This document shows positions 13,403 to 25,100 of a stretch of DNA of 64,000 nucleotides, piece by piece (position 1 is the stretch's first letter; each line of letters starts with the position of its first letter). Location: NCBI RefSeq assembly GCF_018294505.1, contig NC_057794.1:188885716-188949715 (forward strand), in the 5' to 3' direction. Both the position numbers and the translations under genes were made by a program. The notes beneath the pieces were generated by a model, which was not told the origin of the DNA, ran no database searches, and worked only from the letters and a program-made list of their open reading frames with translations. The DNA comes from Triticum aestivum (Eukaryota > Streptophyta > Magnoliopsida > Poales > Poaceae).

Positions 13403-13467
13403 GTTGATGAAGGGAATGAAGATCTAGCTCGTGTGAACGCCGGATCAGGTTCACACAATCTCGACGC

Positions 13468-13485
13468 CCCCTACCTGGCGCGCCA
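13468..13485 (-). other. V primer binding site, tRNA-Arg
   Basis: On the minus strand TGGCGCGCCAGGTAGGGG follows the LTR end after five bases. It matches my recollection of the complement of a plant tRNA-Arg 3' end, a primer used by Ogre/Tat-type elements. Confidence 0.75.
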
Positions 13486-13490
13486 AAGGA

Positions 13491-14436
13491 TGTCGGGGAA
13501 ACTGATCCACGAACACCTATGGGGCCGGCGGACCAAGCCCCTTTCGGTTCGGCGGGGGGCGGAGATCACACGAAGAGCAGATCGAGGCGAAGAACACGAG
13601 CGGTTTACCCAGCTTCGGAGCTCTCCGGAGAGATAACACTCCTACTGCTACTTGTTTGATTATCTTGTCTTCTTGCTCCAGAGAGAGAGAGCGTAGTGTT
13701 TTTCTGGGTTCCGAACTAGTCGAACCCTCTCTACGTTGCGCATGGGCCTCCTTTTATACGCAAAAGGGGTCACCGACAGGTGGCAACGCAGAGAAGGGTA
13801 CAAATGTAAAAAGTGAGGTGGTTGGTACAGTTACTTGTACAGTGCACCCTACCTAACCCTGACGGCAGGGGACAAGGGCATTAAATGCCCGTCTGAGTCG
13901 CCCAAACGGTGCAGAAAAGGACCGTTAGGGGCGCCACCGTTCGCCACGATGGCGATCTTGTCAGCTTCGCATGCCACTGCGCACCGCTGGCTGCACAGCC
14001 TCCCGCCACGCGCGCCTGGAGAGGCCCCAGAGCGACACGTTGGTGGATGCGCTGGGGCATGGGCACAGAGTGGCCGCCTGCCGCGGCAAGCGCCTTGCCG
14101 CTGCTGTTATCTTGTCGGGTCCGGAAGCTTGTCGCTCACCGGGCCTCGAGGTATCTTGGTTGATCTTCCCGGCAAGCTCCTCTTGCCGGGGCCTTGTTGC
14201 CTTGCCGGAGCACGTGGCGCATCGCGGCAAGTTCCTCGGAGTGCCTTGGTTGGCCTTCCCGGCAAGCTCCTCTTGCCGGGGCCTTGTCTCCTGAGCTTAA
14301 ATACTTTGTTCTTGAATGGCTCCAAGGGAACCATGGAGGATCTTGGCGTTCGCCCGGCAAGCCTTGCCGCGGGGTGCTGCAACTGCCCGTGCTCAAGTTC
14401 GGGGTACTAGGGTACCCCTATTCTAGTACACCGACA
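13491..14436 (-). repeat. V 5' LTR (antisense)
   Basis: This 946-bp LTR runs on the + strand from TGTCGGGGAAAC to GTACACCGACA. A TATA-like box (TATAAAAG) lies on the minus strand at 13758-13751. It contains repeats of TTGCCGGGGCCTTG and CGGCAAGCTCCT around 14165-14290. To the right the antisense gag of S1 begins, so V inserted into S1. Several open frames cross it, but none looks like a protein. Confidence 0.8.
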
Positions 14437-15918
14437 TGTTTGAACCATAGAAGCATTTTTTCCAACACCTCTAACATCATTTGATATTCTAGATAACAAG
14501 TCACTCAAGCGAGCAATCGTATCAGAAATATTTCAATTGTTTCATAACATTTGCATTGAAGTGATCTTGTTTTCTAATGTAGTTTTCAAACTCATAAAGG
14601 CATTGACTAGGATGCATATTGTGAGGGTTATCATTATCATTGAACTTCATAAGGGAATTTACCTCTACCACCTTAGGCATTGGTGGTGTATTAAGCCCAT
14701 ATATTTCTTTAATAGGAGGTAAAAATTTAACATCCTCAGCTTTAATGCCTTTTTCTTTCATAAATTTCTTTGCCTCTTGCATATCTTCGGGACTGAGATA
14801 TAATATACTCCTCTTCTTCGGAGTGGGTTTAGGCGGTGGTTCAGGAATAGTACAATCATCATAATTTTTCAATATGTTATTCAATAAATCTTCAGCTTGA
14901 GCAATAGTTTGTTCCCTGAAAACACAACCAGCACGACTATCTAGGAAGTCCCTAGAAGCATCGATTAGTCCATTATAGAAGATATCAAGTATTTCATTTT
15001 TCTTAAGAGGATGATCAGGCAAAGCATTAAGTAACTGGCAAAGCCTCCCCCAAGCTTGTGGGAGACTCTCTTCTTTAGGTTGCACAAAGTTAAATATTTC
15101 CTATAAGGCAGCTTGTTTCATATGAGCAGGAAAATATTTTTCAGAGAAGTAATACATCATATCCTGGGGACTACGCACACAACCAGGAGAAAGAGTATTG
15201 TACCATGATTTAGCATCACCCTTTAATGAGAAAGAAAATAATTTGAGAATAATGTAATAATGAGTTTTCTTATCATGAGTAAATAGGGTGGCTATATCAT
15301 TCAACTTAGTAAGATGTGCCACAACAGTTTCAGTTTCATAACCATGGAAAGGATCAGATTCAGCCAAAGTAATTAACTCTGGGTCGACAAATAATTCATA
15401 ATCCTTATCATCAATACAGACAAGTGAAGTAGCAAACTTAGGATCACATTTCATTCTAGCATTCAGAGATTTTTCTTTATAGTTGCATAGTAATTTCTCT
15501 AGATCATCTCTATCATTACAAGCAAGAATATCTCTAGTTGCTTCTTCACTCATAACATAACCATCCGGTACCTTAGGCAATTCATATCTAGGAAGGCTAG
15601 TTCCAGCAGGTGTTTCAGGAGTTTCAGTTTCAAGCTGATCATCAGATTCAACAACATCATGTTGCATAACTCTAGCAATTTGTTCATTAAGAAAATCACC
15701 AAGTGGCACATCAACATTATCAAGCAAGGTACTAGCATCATTCATAGTAGAAGTAGCATCATCAATAACTTGCGACATATTAGGATTGATAGCATGTGGT
15801 GGTGTTGCAAGTTTACTCATCACAGAAGGTGAATCTAAAGCAGAACTGGATGGCAGTACTTACCTCCCCTCATCTTAGAGGGATAAATCTTAGTCTTTGG
15901 ATCCTTCAGATTCTTCAT
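14437..15918 (-). pseudogene. S1: Sabrina/Athila-like gag, antisense, broken and truncated
   Basis: Read leftward from ATG 15918, this matches the gag of S2 (59764..62551). Gag-like stretches include EESLPQAWGRLCQLLNALP and NEILDIFYNGL. Lesions seen are a frameshift between 15918 and 15823, an in-frame TAG at 15103-15101 that is also present in S2, and a frameshift near 14530. The remainder is cut off at 14436 by V. The long low-charge N-terminal part and the PBS suit an Athila-lineage element such as Sabrina/WHAM, assigned from memory. Confidence 0.82.
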
Positions 15919-15967
15919 AGTGATAATATGATAATAATCCCAAGTGACTCAACAAATATAGCTATGC

Positions 15968-15985
15968 TCCCCGGCAACGGAGCCA
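15968..15985 (-). other. S1 primer binding site, tRNA-Asp type
   Basis: On the minus strand TGGCTCCGTTGCCGGGGA follows the LTR end after 11 bases. It differs by one base from the tRNA-Asp complement TGGCGCCGTTGCCGGGGA. Confidence 0.8.
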
Positions 15986-15996
15986 GAAAAAGGTCT

Positions 15997-16891
15997 TGAT
16001 AACCCACAAGTATAGGGGGTCACAACAGTTTTCGAGGGTAGAGTATTCAACCCAAATTTATAGATTCAACAGAAGGGGGGCCAAAGAATATTTGAAGGTA
16101 TTAGCAACTGAGTTGTCAATTCAACCACACCTGGGGATTAATTATCTGCAGCAATATGATCAGCAGAAAAGTAGTTTGATAGTTTTGATAGTAGTGATAG
16201 CAGTAGCGGTAACAGTAACAGTGATAGCAGTAATTTTGTAGCAAGTGTAACAGTGATGATAGCAGTAGTAACTTGGCAGGAACAATATGGAAAAAATTCA
16301 TAGGCATTGGATCGGTGACTTGTTGGATGATATTTATCACGTGACAGTTATAACCTAGGGCAATACGGCACTATCTCCAGTTCATTGATATAATGTAGGC
16401 ATGTATTTCGTAAATAGTCATACGTGCTTTATTAAAAGAACTTGCATGGCATCTTTTGTCCTACCCTCCCGTGCCAGTGGGGTCCATATTGGAAACTAAG
16501 GGGTATTAAGGCCTCCTTTTAATAGAGAACCGGAACAAATCATTAACACATAGTGAATACATGAACTCCTCAAACTACGGTCATCACCGAGAGTGGGCCC
16601 GGTTGTTGTCACTCCAAGGTTGTCGGATCATAACATGTAGTAGGTGACTAAAACTTGCAAGATCAGATCTAGAACATGGATATAATGTGATAACATAAAC
16701 AGTTCAAATCTGAAATCATGGCACCCGGGCCCAAAGTGGCAAGCATTAAGCATGGCAAACTCATAGCAACATCAATCTAGGAATATAGTGGATACTAGGG
16801 ATCAGGCCCTAACAAAACTAACTCGATTACATGATGAATCTCATCCAACTCCTCACCGACCAGCGAGCCTAGGAAGGAATTAATCACTCCC
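15997..16891 (-). repeat. S1 5' LTR, part A
   Basis: It starts on the + strand with TGATAACCCACAAGTATAGG (the LTR's 3' end) and matches 62630.. of S2. A simple-sequence patch built of AGT/AAC/GAT-like triplets lies at about 16170-16275. The LTR breaks off at 16891, where X begins, and continues at 58852. No gene is seen. Confidence 0.88.
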
Positions 16892-17507
16892 TGTCGTGGA
16901 ATTGTCACGGCAGATGTCCTTAGTGTCAGGACTTAGTCGCGAGGCCAACGCATCTATGTGGTAGCTTGAGAGGGGTTGAGCGCAATCGAGAGACGCAACA
17001 TAAGACAAGGATTTAGACAGCTTCGGGCCGCGGGAAACATCATCCGGTAATAACCCTACATGCTGTTTGTGGCTAGATCTCATTATGCTCATAAGAGAGA
17101 CGCCGACAAGCCGGCTCTTTGTGTCTAGTCCTAGAGATTGTTTCTTCTTGCTTGTCCCTCTTTGAGGAGCCCTGCCCCTCCTTATATATGTTGAAGGGGC
17201 GAGTTACATGACTAGTCCTAGTAGGATTAGGATTACTCTATTACAAGTGGAGTCCTAGTCTTGCTTCCTTTGTAGGAGAATATTCCTTATGCCTTTCCTC
17301 TTAAGACGGCCCACCATAATATGAGATGGTATTCTGGGCCTTGGGCCTTGTCATCCACCTGAAACGCCCGCCGGGTCACTAATGAGCCGCCAAGATCGGG
17401 CGGGTCACCCGTGAGTCGCCAAGCTCCGGGCGGGTCACCAGTGAGTTGCCAAGATCCATCCGGGTCATACATCCAGTCGGGTTACACCGCGGGGTATATC
17501 CCCGACA
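16892..17507 (-). repeat. X 3' LTR (antisense)
   Basis: This 616-bp LTR runs on the + strand from TGTCGTGG to CCCCGACA. The minus orientation is set by a purine tract (AACTGGGGGCTAA on the minus strand) abutting it at 17508-17520. A TATATAAG box lies on the minus strand at 17188-17181. Three diverged copies of a GGCGGGTCACxxGTGAGTxGCCAAG-type unit lie at about 17365-17465. The flanking target base run is CTCCC. The partner LTR is not in the window. Confidence 0.78.
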
Positions 17508-18876
17508 TTAGCCCCCAGTTTAATTTGGATTAATCCATGTTAAACTAATCTGCAATATAAACACAAGAACAAATTTGATAGGTTGTGCTCCGGGTTAAAT
17601 ATTTTGTAAGCCGGCACCTGATCATCCTTAAGTCCTTGTTATTTCCTTGTTGATATATACATGTCCATGATCTCATAGCAAATCTCCCTTAGCAGATATG
17701 TTTCAATTTTGTCAATGTGAAAAATCCAGATACATCTTTTGAGAAATCCGGGTCAATAGGCCAACTTCAAAGTCAATTTGCAGACATTGGTATCTTATAG
17801 AGAAATATTGTAAGAAATAATCCACTTGAATCGGCTTCCAAAGCGCTGGCTTAAAAAATATCGGTCTTGAAAAACTCATCTGACTTTCAACCGTCTTGTA
17901 GAACTTGCCAGTTTACCATTGCCAAAATATCCGGTTTTGTAAATATTGATAGCACCGGCTCATAATTGTTGCCGACGTCAGTTCATAGTTATTGGTGACG
18001 CCAGGTCAATCTAGTTTACTCAAAACTGAGAATTTGAAGATTTTTCTCCCTTATATCCATATTACCTGTAGCCCCCATGTCTTGAGCAGAAACAAAGTGA
18101 TGACTTAAGACTTGCTTCAATATAAATACTGCCACTTGGAAGAAATCCATGTTGTTCATCTTAGTCACTAATAAAGACTGAATACTCCATATATGTAGCC
18201 CCCAAGTGCCGGGTTGTCATGCTTGCAGCAACCTGGGACTTGTAGTTGCCTTATACTCATGAAAAACTTCAACCAGTGTAGCCTCCAAGGGCCAGGTCAT
18301 TATGCAATAATGAGCAGGGACTTTATAAATATGATCATATAGACTTGAACAACACCGTGTAGCCCCCAAGGGTCGGCTCAGTAAGATAATATTGAGCTGG
18401 GACTTTATACACACTTCTTTTGAAAAGAACATCATATGATGTAACCCCCATCACGGGGCTTGAACCCACGTCCACAAGGTTAAGAGCCTTGTGCTTTACC
18501 AACTAAGCAGTGGACCCTTCAATATAATGGAATAAAACTTGTGTACCTTGAATTGTTGACAGGAGCAATTGGTAGCCCCCAAGGGCCGGCTCATTATGAT
18601 GTGATGAGTCGGGTCTTCAATAAGGCCAGTAAGATTGTCTTTACATTAGCCCCCAAGTACCATGGTGCATGCTGGCAGTGACATGGGACTTGCATATTTG
18701 ATGTAATCTCAAACTAAATAACGTATCCCCCAAGTGTCGGGTTGTAAGCCTGCAGCAACTCGGGACTATTCTTTCCGTTGTAGAATAAATCATATCCATT
18801 GATAAAATAATAGCCATTGCGCCAAAGCGACTTTGAATACCTTATTTGTTTGATAAGTAAATCCGGAGTTTAAATA
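17508..18876 (-). mobile_element. X internal non-coding region with hairpin-forming repeats
   Basis: It holds no credible protein. From about 18060 to 18775 it contains at least seven diverged units of about 70-90 bp that begin with (G)TAGCCCCCAAG and carry an inverted repeat, for example CCGGGTTG..CAACCTGG or GGCTCAT..ATGAGTC. Such long non-coding 3' regions are common in Tat-lineage elements, to which X may belong. One unit is interrupted by a tRNA-like sequence. Y inserted at 18881, and X resumes at 45728. Confidence 0.65.
18446..18517 (-). pseudogene. tRNA-Lys(CTT) pseudogene
   Basis: On the minus strand this follows a tRNA-Lys: D-arm TTAGTTGGTAAAGC, anticodon arm CAAGG-CTCTTAA-CCTTG with anticodon CTT, and a T-arm containing GTGGGTTCAAGCCCC. 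The acceptor strands (GGGTCCA and TGATGGG) do not pair and no CCA follows, so it is unlikely to be a working tRNA gene. It lies inside the non-coding region of X. Confidence 0.85.
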
Positions 18877-18881
18877 CCTGG

Positions 18882-19427
18882 TGATGAAGCTATGAACCTA
18901 GGGTAGGGTCATGGACCTGTCCTAACTGCCCTACCCAAGGACATCTCTAGAAGAAACCACCTTTCAATCGACTTGAAGGTGTCCCACTCGACAGACTCGA
19001 AGACACTCGACCAAGAAGCAATCACTCGACCAAGACCCAACCACTCGACGGCCAGGAGACCTAAAGGCGCCCGCACGCTAACGGTCGGTCATTAAGTAGC
19101 TTTTATGGTCATCATAGCACTTTATTACTAGCGTTACCAGAAACGCCCTGCCTTAATGTACATTGAACCCTTTGTAACGTGGGCTGGCCGGGGTCCTGGC
19201 GCACTCTATATAAGCCACCCCCTCCTCCGAGACAAGGGTTCGCACCTCTGTAACTCATACCCACATAATCCAGTCGACCGCCTCCGGGCTCTAAGACGTA
19301 GGGCTTTTATTTCCTCCGAGAAGGGCCTGAACTCGTAAACCTTGCATCTTTACAACCTCTCCATAGCTAAGACCTCACCTCTCCATACTTACCCCCCTAC
19401 ATTACTGTTAGAGTTAGAACCACGACA
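18882..19427 (+). repeat. Y 5' LTR
   Basis: This 546-bp LTR pairs with 45176..45722. It is rich in ACTCGAC motifs and has a TATA box at 19207-19214. The matching copy differs by about 12-13 substitutions and one one-base indel. Confidence 0.95.
19207..19214 (+). promoter_or_regulatory. Y 5' LTR TATA box
   Basis: TATATAAG lies after GGCGCACTC and before a pyrimidine/GC-rich stretch. The identical box is at 45502-45509 in the 3' LTR. It is the likely start point for element RNA, beginning some 25-30 bases downstream. Confidence 0.65.
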
Positions 19428-19429
19428 GT

Positions 19430-19448
19430 TGGCGCCCACCGTGGGGCT
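19430..19448 (+). other. Y primer binding site, tRNA-Lys
   Basis: TGGCGCCCACCGTGGGGCT, two bases after the LTR, is the complement of the plant tRNA-Lys(CUU) 3' end. The match runs the full 19 bases. Confidence 0.88.
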
Positions 19449-19501
19449 GGTGTTTTAGTGTTTTGTTGGAGGAGTTGCAATCTTTTCTGACCCGAATCAT
19501 C

Positions 19502-22157
19502 ATGGTTTTCGACGGAGTTTTGGTGGAGGGCCGCGAGATCCGTCTTGGCGCGCTCACGTTCATCGCCGACGACTCCGCCTGGCTTCAGGAGGCTCCGCTC
19601 GACGTGGATGCACTCCATGTCCGTGGGGCAACGCACTTTAGCGTGTGCGTCCGCGGCATTCTCCTGCGGCAACCGTCGACCCCCTACCGGTCGGCTCCCG
19701 TGTTGTCCTCCCTCCCCGTTTCCCGCCAGCGCAAGCGCTCCGGTTGGTCGAGACTTCAGCGGTGGGTGAGACACGCGGTGGCCTGTCAGTCGGCCACCCC
19801 TCAAGTCGCGGCGATCGAGCCCGGCGAATCCCTCTACGGCCTATTCGACTGGCTCCGAAGAGACTGCATCCGAGTGCGACAGTAGCGATCCGGCGGCAGA
19901 GGTTCTGATGGTCGACGGACCGCCCAGTCCCCCCGGTTTTACCCGCGCTGACGGAGGTGCAGGAGGAGGCGACCCGTCGCGTCCCCATGAGGAGTATCTT
20001 CCCGAGCCTCTCACGTCGCTGCAGAGAGAAGAACTTCGCCGCCGGAACATGGATGCGCTGCACACTCCTATCGTTGGAGAAACCCCCGAGGCTCGCGCCT
20101 TGGAGGACGCGCGCCTGGCAAACTTGGCTGAGTGCACTTGACTGGAGAACCTCCAGCGAGCACTCGACGAGCGTGCGCGACAACGGGTTCCCGAATCTAG
20201 TCGACGTTAGCTCTTCCCGCCCCCGCAAGTATATCGGACTCCGATTCAGAATTTAGCAGCCGCGGCCCGTATAGCGGAGTCGATTCATCCATCCCAGTCG
20301 GAGGCTGGCAGAGGCTTGCTGCAGATCAGAGCGTTACTCTGGGCAGCAGGAGATCAGAATTCCGCTGTTTCTCAGTCGCGGAACAGAATTCACAACAGAT
20401 CCGTTGCCGCGGATACAGTCTAGTCGGCTCACAGCCCGAGATCGCCCCCGAGGCGTGAGGGACGCGGAGACCGGCGCGACCAGTATGGAAACCATGAGCA
20501 GTATGATCACCGAGTCGATCGTGACGGTCGACGTCGAGTGCCCACGCCTCCCCCGAGGAGCGGGCCGTATGTGCCTCGCCAGCAGGATGACATGCGCCCC
20601 CATAGTGGTGGGCGAAGGATTCCAGTCGACTCCAGAGGGCCAAGATTTGATGCGAGATCCATCCTCGTCCAGGGTCTGGTCGACAGGAACAGAGCTCACC
20701 AAGAAGGCCATGACAGAGATGCGCCTGCCAGCAGTAGAGTACATGTTTCGGGACCAGAATGCTTTAGTAGAGCCATCAGGGCTGCTGTGATCCCTCCCAA
20801 TTTCAGGTTGGTGACTGGAGTCAGTAAGTTCACTGGCGAGTCCAAGCCTGATACTTGGCTTGAGGACTACCGAGTGGCCATCCAGATTGGCGGCGGCAAT
20901 GATGAAGTGGCCATGAAGCACCTGCCTCTCATGTTGGAGGGCTCGGCCAGAGCGTGGCTAAACCAGTTAGCGCCTAGCAGCATTTACACTTGGGAAGATC
21001 TCTCCCGAGTGTTCATCACCACATTTGAGGGCACATGCAAGCGACCAGCAGGACTGACGGAACTGCGGTCTTGTGTGCAGAAGCCGAATGAAACTTTGAG
21101 GGATTACATCCAGAGATGGATCACGTTACATCACTCGGTGGAAAATGTGCCTGACCACCAAGCAGTTTGTGCCTTCAAGGAAGGCGTCAAGTACAGAGAG
21201 CTAAATTTGAAATTCGGTTGAACCGGAGACATGTCCCTGAATCGGATGATGGAGATTGCCACCAAGTACGCTAATGGTGAAGATGAGGATCGACTCAGAA
21301 GTGGCAAGTTCAAGTCAGTCGCCCAAGAAACTGGAGGCAATTCCAATCGGAAGCAGAAGCGGAAGGCCGAGCCAGCAGCTCCCGGGGAAGCTTTAGCTTT
21401 GGCCCAAGGAAAGTCTAAAGGGAAACCTAAAGGGCCTTGGAACCCCAAAAAGGTTAAAGACCAGGAGGGAAATGATGTGTTGGACTTACCGTGTCTCGTC
21501 CACACGAAGAAAGATGAAGAGGGTAATTTTATTTACCCGAAACATACCACTCGGCAGTGTCGACTTTTGATCCAGTAGTTCCAGGGCAAGCGGCCCAAGG
21601 GTAAGGAAAAGGAGTCGGACAAGGTCGAGGACAAAGAGGACAGTGATGGCGGATACCCTCAAGTCAATTCCACCCTGATGATTTTTGCTGATGTTGAGAG
21701 CAAAAGTCGACTGAAAGTTATTAACCGAGAGGTGAATATGGTCGCTCCGGCGACACCTAGTTACCTGAAATGGTCTCAGACTACCATAACATTCGACCAG
21801 TCCGACCACCCAACGCACATCGCCACCCCTGGGAGGCAAGCTTTGGTGGTCGACCCAGTTGTTGAAGGCACTCGACTGACCAAAGTCCTGATGGATGGTG
21901 GCAGTGGTTTGAACATATTATACGCTGAGACGTTGAAGGGGATGGGCATTTCGATGTCCAGACTCAGTGCCAGCAACATGAGTTTCCATGGAGTCATTCC
22001 TGGGAAGAAGGCTGAATCACTCGGCCAGATTGCTCTTGATGTGGTTTTCGGTGATTCCAAGAATTACCGCAAAGAAAAGTTGACATTTGAAGTTGTAGAC
22101 TTCCAGAGTGCCCATCACGCTATTTTGGGCAGGCCGGCTTATGCACACTTCATGGCC
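19502..22157 (+). pseudogene. Y gag-protease (broken, interrupted by Z)
   Basis: The frame opens at ATG 19502 (MVFDGVLVEG) and runs to 19885. It resumes one frame over from about 19890 and continues to 22157. A Gag core (GESKPDTWLEDYRVAIQIGG, ARAWLNQLAP, TWEDLSRVFITTF) lies at about 20810-21220. A diverged knuckle-like CxxH..HTTRQC follows near 21500-21570. The protease has DGGSGLNIL at about 21895 and HAILGRPAY near 22110. In-frame stops at 20139-20141, 20421, 21219 and 21576 fit CGA-to-TGA or CAG-to-TAG changes, and another lies near 20208. Z splits the protease at 22157. The reading frame is preserved across the site if Z and one TGGCC are ignored, so the break is clean. Confidence 0.88.
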
Positions 22158-25100
22158 TGTCACACCCTAGCTAGTCATGCATTAGAGTGTTGCATCATGT
22201 TTACTCTTTCATCAGAAACTTGAAATGGGGATGACAGAACCCCCAGTCCCCTCTGAAACCAACTAGGGTTACTAAAATAAATTTTCAATGAACCTGAAAT
22301 GCCCTTCTAAAATGCCCATCATTTTTGCCTTGGTTCAGAACCTCTGCCAAAAATGGTGCACACTTTTCTAGGCCATCCTAGGGTTCTTGAGTTAAATCAT
22401 AACTATTTGAATTTGGGCATTTAAAATAATATAAAATATTTAAATGCTCAAATATCTCCAAACTAAAATGTTTCATGTTGGAAATAATCCAACTATGAGC
22501 CAGGAGTAGTTTGGTGATTTTTGGAATTGTCCAGGTATTTTATTTAAATCAACAAAGTTGCAGATATATTAAATAAAAACAGAAATAGAAAAAAAAGGGG
22601 AAAACCCTACCTGGCGCCACCGCAGCCCACTAGCCAGCCCACCTGCCGGCCCAGCCCAGCACCGCTCCAGCGAGCTGCTTCGGCCAGGCAGGCAGGCAGG
22701 TGCCCGACGGCGACCGCGGCGTGCGCCACGCACCTGCTCGCCGCCTCGCCGCTCCCCTCGCCAGGTGACGACGTGGATCGTCCTCCCTCTCTCCCCCGAA
22801 CCCCCCAGACACCCCCTCTCCTCTCCAGCTCCTCCCCCTCGCACGCCCCAGCCATGGCCGACGCCACCATCGCCGCACCACCGTCGTAGCCGTGCTCCCC
22901 GTCGTCTCCACGCCGTCTCACCGTGTCCAGGAGCTTCGCCGCTGTCCACTTCATCGAGCAGCCGAGCCCCGAGCGCTCGCAACGCCCGAGACCACCGCAC
23001 CGACCTCGCCCGAGCTCACCGTCGCCGGAGATCCCCTTCAACGCCGACGTCGCTCCGGTCCATCTCCGACCGCACCAGGGACTCCGTCGCACTCACTGTG
23101 AGCTTAGCCATCTTCCCCTTCCTTCCGTTCTTGCTCCCGAGCCGTGTAGCAACCTCCCGGAGCTTAACCGCACCCACCGCCGTGGACCTCGTCGCCGACG
23201 TGCTCCCGGTCATCCTCCGGCCACAAGATGGTGTCCATCTTGCTCACCGCGTTCCACAGCACCTAGCTAGCCACTCCACGAGCCTCACCGAACCCTCTAG
23301 CACCAAGTTCACCTCCGACCGAACCTCGGTGGCCGCCAAAGTCGTCGCCGGCGTCGACTCCGGCCACCCCGACCCCAACGGACTCCGCCAAGAGCCGCGG
23401 GTCGTCCTCAGCTTCACTCCGGTGATCTCCGCGGTCCATTTGGTGGCCGAAACGACCAAAACCACTATCGCCGCCGCACTGATGGTCGCCGCCGGCCAGA
23501 ACTCCGGCGAGCTGACGTGGCCTAGTTGATTAACCACTAATCCACCACCTACTGACGCTGACAAGTGGGCCCAGGGCTTAGTCAAAGCTAACCAGCCCGG
23601 GGTCAACGCGGGATTAGCCCCTGTGACACTGACGTGTGGACCCCACACGTCAGGTTTGACCCGAGCCAGCTCTGTTGACCTGCTGATGTCACTGTGATGT
23701 CAGGCTGACGCAGTAAATGATATTTCTGGATTTAAATTAAATCAGGAAATTCCAGAATATTATTTAAACTTCAAAAATTCATAACTTTTAATCTGTAACT
23801 CCAAATTGGACAAGTTATATATGAAAAATGATCAGAAAAATCCAATCTATCCATCTGTACTATTTTCATGCATGACCAAACAAGTTAAATTGATGTTTTA
23901 AACAGAACAAGAAAAGGCACTTTAAAAGGCCATATTTGAATTTGAAATTTGAATCTTTGATTCAAATTTGCTCAAACACTTCTGGTTTTAGTTGCATTAG
24001 CCCAACACACTCATATTGCCATGTTCCATGCATGCATCATATTGTTGCATATTGTTTGGTAATGTTGTGTATCGGTATCCTTTGCGACAGGATCTGTTCC
24101 CGAGGAGTACCGTGATTACCCTAACGAAGAATCGTATCCGTGCAACGAACCATCAGGCAAGCAACCAACCATTTGATCATATCGATACAATCCCATGTTC
24201 TCGCTCCTGCTCTCTTTTACTGCATTAAGACAACGCGATTCAAACTGCTGTGTGCTACGGTAGTTGAACCCATTTCCTCTGCATGACCTGTCATTGCCAC
24301 AGTAACTAGATGAAACCCACTAGCATGTGTAGGAGTTGATTGAGCCATATGTATGTGTTGTTCCTACCTTGCTATGCCTGCTATGCTTAGAGTCGTGTCA
24401 GGTCTGGTTCATCTGGGTGATGGGCTAGAGTGAAATGATTATGTCGGTAATGAGAGTGGTGTGGTGAACACGATTTGGTAAAGGTATCGATGAGAGGCCA
24501 TGTAGGAGTACATGGTGGGTTGTTTCATTGAAGCCGACCTTAAGCACTGAGATCTGTATGTGTGATTTAAGAATCAGCTACTACCATGCATTGGGCCCGA
24601 AACCAATGGACCCTCTCGACTTCTTATTCACCCTAGTTCTCCGTCCAGGAGTTGCAAGTAGTTTCTGGTGTTTGTAGCCTACTGGAGGCCGTGGACAGCG
24701 CTGACCGTAGGGGTGGGCTGTGATGCGGTAGGTACGTGGCACGGTGTACCGAATACCCGTTAGGTATCTCGGGAACCCTGTTCACATCGTTCGGGGCCGT
24801 ATGGGAAACCTCGGCCGGACTCCCTGCGGATGGAACCTGAATAGGCGATAAACCTGGACTGGAAGCTTAGGTGATTAGGTAGGTCGTGGCCGACACCCAC
24901 GTTGGGCTTCCGCTTGAAGGTTGCCGAGTACATGTCGTGTAGACGACGGTAAGTGGTGAGAGCGTGTATGAAGAGGTACACCCCTGCAGGGTTAACATGA
25001 TCTATTCGAATAGCCGCGTCCGCGGTAAAGGACTACTTGGTTGCCTATACAGTTCATAGACAAGTAAATGGAAACTGTTAAAAGCCTCAAAATAAGTGTG

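Noticed and set aside
13835..14410. 191-codon frame across the V LTR
   Set aside because: It lies opposite several equally long frames on the other strand, in repeated GCCGG-rich LTR sequence, with no domain-like pattern.
16170..16275. Microsatellite at 16170-16275 (and 62815-62905)
   Set aside because: Triplet-like but irregular simple sequence that is a normal part of this LTR family; not an independent repeat.
18446..18517. Functional tRNA-Lys gene
   Set aside because: The two acceptor strands do not pair, although the anticodon and T arms look good.
22765..23529. 254-codon frame in the Z LTR, identical in both LTRs
   Set aside because: Identity only reflects recent duplication of the LTR. 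Composition is low complexity and no counterpart is kept in W or E1.
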